Shown: one piece after another, positions 1 through 11,108 of the stretch
Numbering within the stretch: position 1 is the first letter of the stretch
Layout: each line of letters opens with the position of its first letter
NCBI GenBank assembly: GCA_039707655.1
Contig: CM077665.1
Span: forward strand, 305,598,486 to 305,662,485
Reading direction: 5' to 3'
DNA length: 64,000 nt
Origin: Elymus sibiricus
Lineage: Eukaryota > Streptophyta > Magnoliopsida > Poales > Poaceae
Translations under genes and position numbers: made by a program
The notes under the pieces: generated by a model
Databases searched by the model: none
What the model saw: only the letters and a program-made list of their open reading frames with translations
Told to the model about the DNA's origin: nothing

Positions 1-1611
1 ATGATAATTCCAATCACTTTTTCTAGCATCAATATAAACCGTAAATAGTAGCTCATCTCATAAAACTTCTCATGATCAAGTAACAAGCTATTCACATGTT
101 AAATTATAGATCATAAAGATTCTTGAAAACTAACAAACCATATTCCTAGTCATCGAACAATTGCAATTCATCTTATTTTCAGGAAGGGTCTTTGTAAGAG
201 CTTTGATTTAGCAAATTACACATACTCAATTATCATATAGTCTTCCATGATTATTGACACTCAAAGCATATTTTTAGAACAAATAGCATCCATCGAACAC
301 AGAGAAAGATAGGGGCTTAAAGTTTCGCCTCCCAACATATTTATCATATAGATAATTGCCAACAATAATAATTCATGATCAAATATATTTGTTTGGATAT
401 ATATGTCTAGATCATTCCCCAACACATGACGCTTGCCAAGAGAAAAAGGCGGAATATAGGAAGTGGTGAAGATCACCATGACTCTTGCATAAAGGTAAGT
501 ACTAGAAAGTAAAAGATAGGCCCTTCGCAGAGGGAAGCATTGATTTGCAAAGGTGCCAGAGCTCGAGCTTTTAAAACAGAGATGAATAATAATTTTGAGC
601 GGTATGCTTTCATTGTCAACATAACAACCGAGAGATCTCGGTATCATCCATGCTAGATACATTATAGGCGGTTCCCAAACAGAATGGTAAAGTTTTTACT
701 CCCCCTCCACCAATCAATCACACTCCACGGCGAGCCGAATCCACGGGTACCGTCCATACAAACAACAATCTTGGGGGAGTTTTGTTTCATTATATTCTGA
801 TTTGATTTTTGAGCATGGAAATGGGCATCCCGAATACCAGCCACTTTCTCGTGAATGATAGTGAATCAACACATATCGTGAGAATAACCCACCTAGCATG
901 GAAGATACTGACAGCCCCTTGTCACTATATGAGCGATTCGGGCATACAAAACAGAATATTATTTGAAGGTTTAGAGTTTGGCACATGCAAATTTACTTGG
1001 AACGGCAGGTAAATACCGCATATAGGTAGGTATGGTGGACTCATATGGAACAACTTTGGGTTTAAGGGTGTTTGGATGCACAAGTAGTATTTCTACTTGG
1101 TGCGGAAGTTTTGGCTAGTATGAGGTGGAAGCAAGCACCACATGTTGGAGGATCCAAAACAATATAACTTCTATACAAATATACCCAAACATAACTCATT
1201 ACGTTGTCTTCCTTGTCCAAATTCAACTAATTTGCACAAGTTTGAAAATAATTAATGGGGCTCACAATCATAGAAGATGTCCAAGATAGTATATTTATAT
1301 GTGGAATCTCTCTTCCTTCAATATTCTTTCATGAATTGTTCAAGTGACCAATGCGGTGTTTGCTAACTTTCAATAAATTTTACCACCTATACTTATTATG
1401 TGTGAAGTCATTACTCCCCATGGGATAAGTATATGAAGCATATTTAATTTCAGATTTATGATATTCAATTCATTCAAGCATTTACTCATAGGATATAAGT
1501 GAAGCACGAGAGTGAATGACAAACTACTCCAAAAAGATATAAGTGAAGATCAATGCATAGCCAACAATTAAATAACTATGTGAGGATTATCTCATCTAAG
1601 AATTTCAGATC
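1..1611 (-). other. 3' internal non-coding region of the left-edge element
   Basis: AT-rich with no supportable ORF; the short ORFs here are not conserved in the homologous stretch. Long blocks match the reverse complement of 13450-14750. Examples are the block around 1020-1290, with a TAGGTAGGTATGGTGGACTC motif, and the block around 300-560, with GGCCCTTCGCAGAGGGAAGC-like sequence. This is the segment between the coding part and the 3' LTR in both elements. Confidence 0.7.
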
Positions 1612-3030
1612 TTAAGTATTTTATTAAACAGCAAGCAAAAGAAAAATAGCACTCTAAGATTAGCACGCATCATGTGAACGAATAAAAATTTAGGCTCAAC
1701 ATAGGCTAACCGATAATTGTTGATGAAGAGAGGTGGGATGCGTAGCATCCCCAAGCTTAGATGCTTGAGACTTCTTGAAATATTTACTTGGGGTGCCTTG
1801 GGCATCCCCAAGCTTGAGCTTTTGTATCTCGTTCAATCCTCTCATATCATGGTTTCACCTATTCTCAAAAACTTCATCCACACAAAACTCAAAAAGAACT
1901 CGTGAGATAGGTTAGTACACATAAGAAGAAATCAACACTTCATGTACCGCCAAGACAAGTTGCACAATAATTATCAAACATCATCCACTGTTTACTATCA
2001 TTTCCACAATTTATATCTACCAATATAGGCTATGGAAACTATAGGATAAGCAGATAACAAAACTATGACAGCAATCTGTCCAAACAGAACAGTCTGTAGC
2101 AATTTATGAAAACAGTGTACTTCTGTAACTCAAAAAATTATGAAAATTTGGGACATGCTAAATAATTTATATGAAAATACTGTGTAAAAATTTCAGAAAT
2201 TTTCCACGTTCCAGTAAAATATGAAAATTCAAACACTACAGCAAAAGTTTCTGTTTTTACACAGCACACATCAAACATGCAATGCAAGCATCCTAAGGTA
2301 ATTCATGGAACTTTTTATTGAAAAACAAGATTATAAATGACACCTAACAGAGAACAAGAAAATAAAATGACGCTCCAAGCAAAACTCATATTATGTGACG
2401 AATAAAAATATAGCTCCAAGTAAGATATACCGATAGTGTTGAAGATGAAAGAGGGGATGCCTTCCGGGGCATCCCCAAGCTTAGACGCTTGAGTCTTCCT
2501 TGAATATTACCTTGGGGGTGCCTTGGGCTTCCCCAAGCTTAGTTTCTTGCCACTCCTTATTCTCCTCATATCGGTGTCTCACCCAAAACTTGAAAACTTC
2601 AATCACACAAAACTTAACGGAACTTCGTGAGAAGGGTTAGTGTAATAAAGATAAATCATTCACTTAGGTACTGTCAAGACAAGATTCATAATTGTTACCA
2701 CATGATACCTACTGTATTCTATCATTCCCATAATTTATACCGCTAAATATAAGCTATGGAAACACTAAAACAAGCAAACTATGCATGCAAAACAGAATCT
2801 GTCAAAAACAGAACAGTCTGTGAAGATATGTAGTGTAACCATACTTCCCTGTCTCTACAAATTCTGAAAAATTAGGACAACCTGAAGGATTTGTATATCA
2901 AGACTTTGTAAAAATTTCAGATCATTATCACGCTCCAGTAAAAAATGAAAAATCCTGTACTTGAGTCAAAAGTTTCTGTTTTGGTTCAGCATCATTCTAC
3001 TCATCTTGTGAGTCATCCCAAAGGCTTTAC
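1612..3030 (-). repeat. Two diverged direct repeats, period about 724 bp
   Basis: Copy A spans about 1612-2305 and copy B about 2306-3030. Matching landmarks are exactly 724 bp apart: GAACAGTCTGT at 2087 and 2811, and CATCCCCAAGCTTAG at 1746 and 2470. A third copy seems to begin near 3031 (TTGGCACTTTATTGAAAC) but does not continue. The copies differ at many sites, so the duplication is old. Each copy contains two PPT-like CCCCAAGCTT motifs (read as AAGCTTGGGG on the element's strand). Confidence 0.75.
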
Positions 3031-3237
3031 TTGGCACTTTATTGAAACAAAAGCTATAAAACATGATTAATACATTAGATTAATCATGTGAACACTCAAA
3101 AACAGAAAGTAAAATTGTTGGGTTGTCTCCCAGCAAGCGCTTTTCTTTAATGCCTTTTTAGCTAGGCATGATGATTTCAATGATGCTCACATAGGAATAA
3201 TAATTATAACATGCAAAAGAGCATCATAAATCTCATG
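3031..3237 (-). other. Internal non-coding segment
   Basis: Short stretch between the direct repeats and the ORF, with a GTTGTCTCCCAGCAAGCGC block typical of grass Gypsy interiors. Nothing coding is seen. Confidence 0.4.
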
Positions 3238-3972
3238 TCAAGCACATTTAAGTCTAACCCACTTCCTATGAATAGGGATTTTGTGAGCAAACAATTTATG
3301 GGAACAAGAATCAACTAGCATAGGAAGGCAAAACAAGCATGACTTCAAAACTTTCAACACATAGAGAGGAAACTTGATATTATTGCAATTCCTACAAGCA
3401 TATGTTCCTCCCCCATAATAATTTTCAGTAGCATCATGAAGGAATTTCACAATATAACTATCACATAAAGCATTATCTTCATGATCCACAAGCATAGAAA
3501 ATTTGTCACTCTCCACATAAGCAATTTTCTTCTCATTCATAATAGTGGGAGCAAACTCAACAAAATAACTATCATGAGATACTTGATTGACATAACAACT
3601 TTGAATATTAAAATCATGATGACAAGTTTCATAGTTACTATCACTCTTTATAGCATACATGTCATCATCATAATCATCATAGATAGTAGGCATGTCATTA
3701 TCATAACAAATTTGCTCATCAAAACTTGGGGGACTAAAAATATAATCTTCATCAAACATAGCATCCCCAGGCTTGTGGGTTTGCATATCATTAGCATCAT
3801 GAATATTCAAGGAATTCATACTAACAACATTGCAATCATGCTCATCATACAAAGATTTAGTGCCAAACATTTTAATAACTTCTTCTTCTAACACTCTTGC
3901 ACAATTTTCCTTTCCATCATTTTCACGAAAGACATTAAAAAGATGAAGCATATGAGGCAACCTCAATTCCAT
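3238..3972 (-). CDS. Uncharacterised 244-aa protein of the pol-less element
   Basis: An intact ORF of 244 codons whose ATG lies about 100 nt downstream of the PBS, the place normally taken by gag. I recognise no domain and assign no function. The middle is acidic and rich in Asp and Tyr (a stretch of IYDDYDDDMY about residues 96-105). The C-terminal part is Cys-rich: C193-x2-C196, C212-x2-C215, then C223 and H225, a spacing that could hold zinc but fits no named motif. The C-terminus is basic. It is the only long ORF between PBS and 3' region and has no stop codon, unlike every gag and pol in the window. It may therefore be a reduced Gag-like protein or a protein used in trans. The plus-strand ORF overlapping it is a shadow. 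Confidence 0.6.
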   Translation of the reverse strand: MELRLPHMLHLFNVFRENDGKENCARVLEEEVIKMFGTKSLYDEHDCNVVSMNSLNIHDANDMQTHKPGDAMFDEDYIFSPPSFDEQICYDNDMPTIYDDYDDDMYAIKSDSNYETCHHDFNIQSCYVNQVSHDSYFVEFAPTIMNEKKIAYVESDKFSMLVDHEDNALCDSYIVKFLHDATENYYGGGTYACRNCNNIKFPLYVLKVLKSCLFCLPMLVDSCSHKLFAHKIPIHRKWVRLKCA

Positions 3973-4072
3973 ATATTTTTTGTAGTTTTCTTTTATAGAC
4001 TAAACTAGTGATAAAACAAGAAACTAAAGGATTCAATTGCAAAATCTAAAGATATATGTTCAAGCACTTACC

Positions 4073-4090
4073 TCCCCGGCAATAGCGCCA
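4073..4090 (-). promoter_or_regulatory. Primer-binding site, tRNA-Asp type
   Basis: On the minus strand this reads TGGCGCTATTGCCGGGGA, the complement of the 3' end of plant tRNA-Asp with one mismatch (TGGCGCCGTTGCC expected). It lies 10 nt inside the LTR end at 4101, which fixes the orientation of the element. Confidence 0.8.
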
Positions 4091-4100
4091 GAAAAGAGCT

Positions 4101-5717
4101 TGATGTCTACTACGCAACCTTCTTCTTGTAGACTCGTGTTGGGCCTCCAAGCGCAGAGTTTTGTAGGATAGTAGCAAATTTCCCTCAAGTGGATGACCTA
4201 AGGTTTATCAATCCGTGGGAGGCATAGGATGAAGATGGTCCCGCTCAAACAACCCTGCAATCAAATACAAGAAATCTCTTGTGTCCCCAACACACCCAAT
4301 ACAATGGCAAATTGTATAGGTGCACTAGTTCGGCGAAGAGATGGTGATACAAGTGCAATATGGATGGTAGATATAGGTTTTTGTAATCTGAAAATATAAA
4401 AACAGCAAGGTAACTAATGATAAAAGTGAGCACAAACGGTATTGCAATGCTTAGAAACAAGGCCTAGGGTTCATACTTTCACTAGTGCAAGTTCTCTCAA
4501 CAATACTAACATAGTTGAATCACATGTAAATCCCTCACGTGCGACAAAGAGTTCACTCCAAAGTAACTCATAGCGGAGAACAAACGAAGAAATTATTGTA
4601 GGGTACAAAATCACCTCAAAGTTATCTTTTCCGATCAATCATATGAGCCATCCCCATAAGTGTCATGAACAGCCCTAGAGTTCGTACTAAAATAACACCT
4701 TAAAATACACATCAACCAAAACCCTAATGTCACCTAGATACTCCAATGTCACCACGAGTACCCATGGGCTTGATTATACGATATGCATCACACAATTTCA
4801 GATTCATCATGTTCAATCCAACACAAAGAACTTCAAAGAGTGCCCCAAAGTTTCTACCGGAGAGTCAAGACGAAAACGTGTGCCAACCCCTATGCATAGA
4901 TTCCCAAGGTCACGGAACCCGCAAGTTGATCACCAAAACATACATCAAATGAATCAATAGAACATCCCATTGTCACCACGGATATCCCATCGCAAGACAT
5001 ACATCAAGTGTTCTCAAATCCTTTAAAGACTCAATCCGATAAGAAAACTTCAAAGGGAAAACTCAATTCATCACAAGAAGATAGAGAGGGGAAAACTCCA
5101 TATGATTCATCTATATTAACAAAGCTCAGGGTACATCAAGATCGAGTCATCTCAAGAACACGAGAGAGAGAGATCAAACACATAGCTACTGGTACATACC
5201 ATTAGCCCCGAGGGTGAACTACTCCCTCCTCGTCATGGAGACCGCCGGGATGATGAAGATGGCCTCCGGTGATGGTTTCCCCCTCCGACAGGGTGCCGGA
5301 ACGGGCTCCCGATTGGTTTTTCGTGGCTACAGAGGCTTACGGCGGCGGAACTCCCGATCTAGGTTTCTTTTTGGAGGTTTCTCGATTTATAGGAGTACTT
5401 GGCGTTGGAATCAAGTCAGGGGGGTGCTCGAGGGACCCACAAGCCAGGGGCGCGCCCCCTAGGCTTGTGACCGCCTCGGGACTCCTCTTCGGTATCTTTT
5501 TGCTCCAGTATTTTTTATATTTTCCAAAAATATTCTCCATAAATTTTCAGCACATTCCGAGAACTTTTATTTCTGCACAAAAACAACACCACGGTAGCTC
5601 TGCGGAAAACATCCTCAGTCCGGGTTAGTTCTAATCAAATCATACCAAAATCATATAGAATTATTGTAAACATGGCATGAATACTCCATAAATTATAGAT
5701 ACGTTAGAGACGTATCA
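4101..5717 (-). repeat. 5' LTR of the left-edge element
   Basis: 1617 bp. On the minus strand it begins TGATACGTCTCTAACGTATC and ends GTAGACATCA, that is TG...CA. The PBS follows. A near-palindrome centred on GGGGCGCGCCCC lies around 5440-5470. The start is very like the LTR that begins at 63945, so both probably belong to the same broad group of Triticeae Gypsy LTRs. ORFs inside (for example 5214-5628) are not genes. Confidence 0.8.
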
Positions 5718-5969
5718 GCCGTGAGAACCCACGTCATCCCGGCCTCACGAGGCCGGGTACTTGCATAGGAATCTCCGCTCCTCGGGAGGTGGCCTGAAGG
5801 GGTGCCACTCCTCCGGAGGTCTTGGCATTGTCTTCCTCGCGAGGCGGGGCTCTCACGAGGGCCTTGACTTGGGTGGCCCGTTGCAGGGCCGTACTGGGCC
5901 TTCGTGGTGGGCCACGTGCTAGGCCGCAGGCAGGCAGGTCTGGGTACCCCCAATCCCAGAACGCCGACA
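5718..5969 (-). mobile_element. LTR end fragment of a Tat-like Gypsy element
   Basis: The stretch ends ACGCCGACA and resembles the last part of the Gypsy B LTR (22750-22936), sharing GCAGGCAGGCAG and GGGTACCCCC, at roughly three-quarters identity by eye. The rest of this element lies left of the window, behind the element inserted at 5717/5718. To the right, 5970 resumes Copia LTR sequence, so the fragment marks an insertion into the Copia 5' LTR. The presumed TSD (CCCTT at 5970-5974) cannot be checked. Confidence 0.65.
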
Positions 5970-6062
5970 CCCTTCATGGGTGGAGCCCTCCGTGGACTCT
6001 CGCGACCGTTACCCTCTGTGGGTTGAAGTCTCCATAAACGTGGACGTACGATAGCACCACCT
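5970..6062 (+). repeat. Copia 5' LTR, first visible piece
   Basis: This piece matches about 32868-32960 of the 3' LTR (shared GGTGGAGCCCTCCGTGGACT). It ends with the CACCT target duplicated by Gypsy A. Confidence 0.8.
6058..6062 (+). other. TSD of Gypsy A, left copy (CACCT)
   Basis: CACCT at 6058-6062 and again at 16264-16268 directly flanks the TG...CA ends of Gypsy A. A five-base TSD is normal for Gypsy integrase. Confidence 0.9.
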
Positions 6063-7575
6063 TGATACGTCCATTTTGCATCATGATTTCCTACTATTAT
6101 TTATAATGTTTTTATGCATAATAATGCTTTATGGAGTAATTCTAATGCCTTTTCTCTCATAATATGCAAGGTTTACACAAAGAGGGAGAATGCTGGCAGC
6201 TGGAATTCTGGACCTAAAAATCATATCAAAGACACCTAATCTGCACATCTCCAAATCAGCTAAAACTTCACGAAGAATTATTTTCGGATATATAAAAATA
6301 ATGGAGCAAATAACTACTGGAGGGGGCCACCTGGTGACCACAAGACACCAGGGTGCGCCAGGCCCCACAGGCGCGCCCTGGTTGGTTGTGGCCAGCCCGA
6401 CCGACCTCCAATGCCCAACATCTGGTACTTAAGGTCTTTTGACCTAGAAAAAATAAGGAGGGGATTTTCGGGACGGAACACCGCCGTCTTGAGGCAGAAC
6501 TTGGGTAGGAGAACTTTTGCCCTCTGGCGGACCGATTCCGCCGGGGGAACTTCCCTCCCGAAGGGGGAAATTGAAGCCATCGTCATCACCAACAACCCTC
6601 TCATCTTTGGGAGGCCAATCTTCATCAACATCTTCAATAGCACACACTCCTGTCAAACCCTAGTTCATCTCTTGTGTTCAATCTTTGTACCGGAACCTCA
6701 GATTGGTACTGTGGGTGACTAGTAGTGTTGATTACATCTTGTAGTTGATTAATATATGGTTTATTTGGTGGAAGATTATATGTTCAGATCCATTATGCTA
6801 TTTAACACCTCTCTGATCTTGAGCATGAATATCATTTGTGAGTAGTTACCTTTGTTCTTGAGGTCACGGGAGAAGTCATGTTGCACGTAATCATGTGATG
6901 TTCATATGTGTTCGATATTTTGATGATATGAATGTCGTGATTCTCTTAGTGGTGTCATGTGAACGTCGACTACTTGGCACTTCACCATATTTGGGCCTAA
7001 GGGAATGCATTGTGGAGTAGTTATTAGATGATGGGTTGCTAGAGTGACAGAAGCTTAAACCCTAGTTTATGCGATATTTCGTAAGGGGCTGATTTGGATC
7101 CAAATGTTTAATGCTATGGTTAGATTTTATCTTAATACTTTTCTCATAGTTGCGGATGCTTGCGAGGGGGTTAATAATAAGTGGGAGGTTTGTTCAAGTA
7201 AGAACAGCACCCAAGCACCGGTCCACCCACATATCAAATTATCAAAGTAGCGAACGCAAATCAAACCAACACGATGAAAGTGACTAGATGAAATTCCCAT
7301 CTACCCTCAAGAACGCTTGCTTATTATAAGAGACCGTTTTGGCCTGTCCTTTGCCACAAAAGGATTGGGCTATCTTGCTGCACTTTATTTACCTTTACCG
7401 TTACTTGCTCGTTACCAATTATCTTGCTATCAAACTACATGTTACCTACAATTTCAGTGCTTGGAGAAATTACCTTGCTGAAAACCGCTTGTCATTTCCT
7501 TCTGCTCCTCATTTGGTTCGACACTCTTACTTATCGAAAGGACTACGATTGACCCCCTATACTTATGGGTCATCA
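6063..7575 (+). repeat. Gypsy A 5' LTR
   Basis: 1513 bp, from TGATACGTCCATTTTGCATC to GGGTCATCA. The same LTR family occurs at 14753-16263 and as a solo LTR at 62202-63643. A GGCGCGCC hairpin lies at 6346-6382, with one arm mutated. Confidence 0.9.
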
Positions 7576-7586
7576 AGGCTATTTTC

Positions 7587-7602
7587 TGGCACCGTTGCCG
7601 GG
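7587..7602 (+). promoter_or_regulatory. Gypsy A primer-binding site
   Basis: TGGCACCGTTGCCGGG, complementary to the 3' end of tRNA-Asp with one mismatch, 11 nt after the LTR end. Confidence 0.85.
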
Positions 7603-7653
7603 TAGTGAAGCGCTCTTGGTAAGTGGAAATCGGTAAGGAAAAATTTATACTAC

Positions 7654-8388
7654 GTGCTGAAATTTATGTCACTTGCTACTATGGAAAACAATCCTTTGAG
7701 GGGTTTGTTCGGGGTATCTTCACCTCGACCGGAACCACAATTAGTTGCCCCTAAACCTACTCCACCTACTGAAAATATTGGTTATGAAATTCCTTTGGGT
7801 ATGGTAGAACAACTGCTAGCTAATCCATATGCAGGAGACGGACCTGAACATCCTGAAATGAATCTCATACATGAGGATGAAATTTGTGGATTATTTAAGC
7901 TTGCAGGTTTACCTGGAGATGCAATTAAGAAGAAGGTTTTCCCTTTATCTTTGAAGGGAAAAGAATTGACATTGTATAGGCTATGTGATGATATTGGATC
8001 ATGGAACTGGAATCGATTGAAATTAGAATTCCACCAAAAGTTTTATCCTATGCATCTAGTTCATCGTGATCGGAATTATATATATAATTTTTGGCCTCGT
8101 GAAGGAAAAAGCATCGCTCTAGCTTGGGGGAGGCTTAATCCAATATTATATTCATCCCCCAATCATGATCCCTCGAGAGAAATTATTATTCAGAATTTTT
8201 ATGCTCGGCTTTCTCATAATGATCGATCCATGCTCGATACTTCTTGTACTGGTTCTTTTATGAAGAAGACTATTGAATTCAAGTGGGATCTCTTAGAAAG
8301 AATTAAACGCAACTCTGAAGATTGGGAACTCGACGAAGGTAATGAGTCAATTATTAGCTTAAGTTTTATTGTGTTAAATCTTTTATGA
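7654..8388 (+). pseudogene. gag: Gypsy A gag, first part
   Basis: Frame 1 ORF of 244 codons encoding the capsid part of Gag, which would assemble the cytoplasmic particle that packages element RNA. A Pro-rich N-terminus is followed by a retrotransposon-Gag (Retrotrans_gag type) region with WNRLKLEFHQKFYP near residue 118 and a conserved helical stretch after it. The ATG at 7654 is the first in the leader; ATG codons at 7669 and 7681 are alternatives in the same frame. The reading frame is lost near 8380 and the Gag C-terminus continues in frame 3 (8385 onwards), so one frameshift separates the two halves. In this family Gag and Pol are normally one long frame. Confidence 0.75.
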
Positions 8389-9920
8389 ATACCGATGCTT
8401 TTCACAAGTTTAGCACTAAATATGGACTTGACTCTGAGATAGTAGCCTCTTTATGTGAATCATTTGCTACTCATGTTGACCTCCCTAAGGAGAAGTGGTT
8501 TAAATATCACCCCCCTATTAAAGAAGAAATTAAAGAACCGGTAAAAGCTAAAAATGAAACCGTCATTTACAATGTTGATCCAGTTGTGCCTACTGCTTAT
8601 ATTGAAAAACCACCTTTCCCTGTTAGGATAAAGGAAGATGCTAAGGTATCAACTGTGGTTCGCAAAAGTAATATTAAAGCACCTAAGCCCTCTGAACAAA
8701 TTAAAGTAGAACCTAGTGTTGCTATGGTTAAAGATCTCTTGGTAGAAAATATTGATGGGCATGTTATTTACTTCTCTGATGAAGCTGCTAGAATTGCCAA
8801 ACCCGATGAAAAAGATAAACATAGACCAGTAGTTGGCATGCCTGTTGTCTCAGTTAAAATAGGAGATCATTGCTATCATGGTTTATGTTATATGCGTGCT
8901 AGTGTGAGTGCTATTGCTTTTACCTTATACCATTAAATTATGAATGATATAGCACCCACTGAAATAGAAGACATTGATGTTACTATTAAACTTGCTAATA
9001 GAGACACCATCACACCACTTGGGATTGTAAGACATGTTGAAGTCTTGTGTGGGAAAATAAAATATCCTACTGATTTTCTAGTTCTTGGTTCCCCACAAGA
9101 TGACTTTTGTCCCATTATCTTTGGTAAACCTTTCTTGAACACTGTTAATGCTAAGATAGATTGTGAAAAACAAACTGTCTATGCTAGTTTTGGTGATGTG
9201 TCTCATGAGTTTAGCTTTTCCAAGTTTAGTAGACAACCCCGTAATAAAAAATTATCTAGTAAGGATGAAATAATTGGTCTTGCTTCTATTGCCGTTCCAC
9301 CTACTGATCCACCAGAACAATATTTGCTAGACCATGAAAATGATATGCACTTGCATGAAAGAAATGAAATAGATAAAAATTTCTTTGAACAACAACCTGT
9401 CCTAAAACACAATTTAACTATTCAAACTCTAGAAGGTCCTCCTCCACCTAAAGGTGATCATGTGTTTGAATTAAAACAATTGCCTGACACTTTGAAGTAT
9501 GCTTATCTTGATGAGAAAAAGATATATCCTGTTATTATTAGTGCTAACCTTTCGGAACATGAAGAAGAAAGATTATTAAAAATTCTGAGGAAGCACCGGG
9601 CTGCTATTGGATATACTCTTGATGATATTAAGGGCAGTAGTCCCACTCTATGTCAGCACAAGATTAATATGGAACCTGATGCTAAACCCATTGTTGATCA
9701 CCAACGACGATTGAATCCTAAGATGAAAGAAGTGGTAAGAACTGAAATATTAAAGCTTCTGGAAGCAGGTATAATTTATCCCATAGCTGATAGTAGATGG
9801 GTAAGTCCCGTTCATTGTGTCCCTAAGAAGGGAGGTATTACTATTGTTTCTAATGATAAAAATGAACTTATCCCACACAGAATCGTCATTGGCTATAGAA
9901 TGGTAATTGATTTTAGATAA
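8385..9920 (+). pseudogene. pol: Gypsy A gag end, protease and start of reverse transcriptase
   Basis: One frame (frame 3) from 8385 to 9920, broken by a stop at 8934-8936. The first part is a Lys/Pro-rich linker after Gag. The protease follows, with GLC-YMR-ASVS at about 8880-8909. A retroviral-type aspartic protease should have Asp-x-Gly at this spot; here the codons at 8889-8897 give Tyr-Met-Arg, so both key residues are gone. The stop at 8934 lies inside the protease. From 9500 the connection and N-terminal RT follow (KKIYPVIISANL, then RWVSPVHCVPKKGG at about 9796-9837). The frame closes at 9918-9920, where an AAA-type codon has become TAA; homologous sequence continues in frame after it. 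Confidence 0.8.
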
Positions 9921-10767
9921 TTAAATAAAGCTACTAGAAAAGATCATTACCCTCTGCCTTTCATTGATCAAATTCTAGAAAGATTATCTAAGCACACACA
10001 CTTTTGTTTTCTGGTTGGATATTCTGGTTTCTCTCAAATACCTGTATCAAGAGAAAACCACCTTTACTTGTCCTTTTGGAACCTATTCTTATAGACGTAT
10101 GCCTTTTGGTTTATGCAATGCACCTGCTACCTTTCAAAGATGTATGACTGTTATATTCTCTGATTTTTTTGAAAAGATTGTGGAGGTTTTCATGGATGAT
10201 TTTTCCGTTTACGAAACTTGTTTTGATGATTTCTTAAGCAACCTTGATCGAGGTTTGCAGAGATGTGTACAAACTAATCTCGTCTTGAACTGGGAGAAGT
10301 GTCACTTTATGGTTAATGAAGGTATTTTCTTGGGGAATAAAATATCTGAACGAGGTATTGAGGTGGATAAGGCTAAAGTTGATGCAATTGAGAGAATGCC
10401 ATGTCCTAAAGATATTAAAGGTATTCGGAGTTTCCTTGGTCATGCTGGTTTCTATAGGAGGTTTATTAAAGACTTCTCTAAAATTTCTAGGCCTCTTACT
10501 AATCTTTTACAAAAGGATATTCCATTTGTTTTTTATGATGATTGTGTAGAAGCCTTTGAAACACTTAAGAAAGCATTAACTTCTGCACCTATTGTTCACC
10601 CACCTGATTGGAACTTGCCTTTTGAAAGTATGTGTGATGCTAGTGATTATGCTGTTGGTGCTGTTCTAGGACAAAGAGTTGATAAGAAATTAAATGTTAT
10701 CCATTATGCTAGCAAAACTCCAGACAGTGCCCAAAGAAATTATGCTACTACTGAAAAAGATTTTTAG
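9921..10767 (+). pseudogene. pol: Gypsy A reverse transcriptase core and RNase H start
   Basis: After the stop at 9918 the RT continues in frame 3 (KDHYPLPFIDQ, then FCFL-VGYSGFSQ, where the usual catalytic Asp before GYSGF is Val) until about 10048. A frameshift there moves it to frame 1, giving QEKTTFTCPFGT, RRMPFGLCNAPATFQ and FMDDF. FMDD (10189-10200) is the catalytic Asp pair of the polymerase and is intact. The thumb and the start of RNase H follow (LPFESMCDASDYAVGAVLGQ). Frame 1 ends at 10765-10767, where a base lost from a run of T shifts the frame. Reverse transcriptase would copy element RNA inside the particle, but this copy cannot make a full enzyme. Confidence 0.85.
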
Positions 10768-11069
10768 CAGTTGTGTTTGCTTGTGATAAATTTAGATCTT
10801 ACATTGTTGATTCCAAAGTTATTGTTCACACTGATCATGCTGCTATAAAATACCTTATGGAAAAGAAAGATGCTAAACCTAGACTCATTAGGTGGGTTCT
10901 CTTGCTTCAAGAATTTGATTTACATATCACTGATAGGAAAGGAGCTGAGAACCCCGTAGCTGATAACTTTTCTAGGTTAGAAAATATTCTTGATGACCCA
11001 CTACCTATTGATGATAGTTTTCCTGATGAACAGTTAGCTGCAATAAATGTTTCTCAAAACACTCCTTGA
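10768..11069 (+). pseudogene. pol: Gypsy A RNase H C-terminal part
   Basis: Frame 3 resumes with FACDKFRSY, then the HTDHAA motif holding a catalytic Asp, then [12 protein letters not shown] and [14 protein letters not shown], which closes the Ty3-type RNase H. A stop at 11067-11069 ends it. Directly after it lies a 23-bp tandem duplication and a copied 34-bp segment, described in the findings, which explain the broken link to integrase. Confidence 0.8.
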
Positions 11070-11108
11070 ATGTTTCTCAAAACATTCCTTGGTATAAAGA
11101 AGGGGTAG

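Larger units (their letters stand above)
1..5717 (-). mobile_element. Non-autonomous Gypsy-type LTR retrotransposon, right part only
   Basis: Read on the minus strand the order is 5' LTR (4101-5717), PBS (4073-4090), a single 244-codon ORF (3238-3972), and about 3.2 kb of AT-rich non-coding DNA running off the left edge of the window. No reverse transcriptase, RNase H or integrase is present where pol would be expected, so the element would need enzymes from a relative. The 3' non-coding part (about 1-1500) is clearly homologous, in inverted orientation, to the 3' internal region of Gypsy A (about 13450-14750). That makes a Gypsy A relative the likely helper. The element is inserted in the Tat-like LTR fragment that begins at 5718. 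Its second LTR and TSD lie outside the window. Confidence 0.8.
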
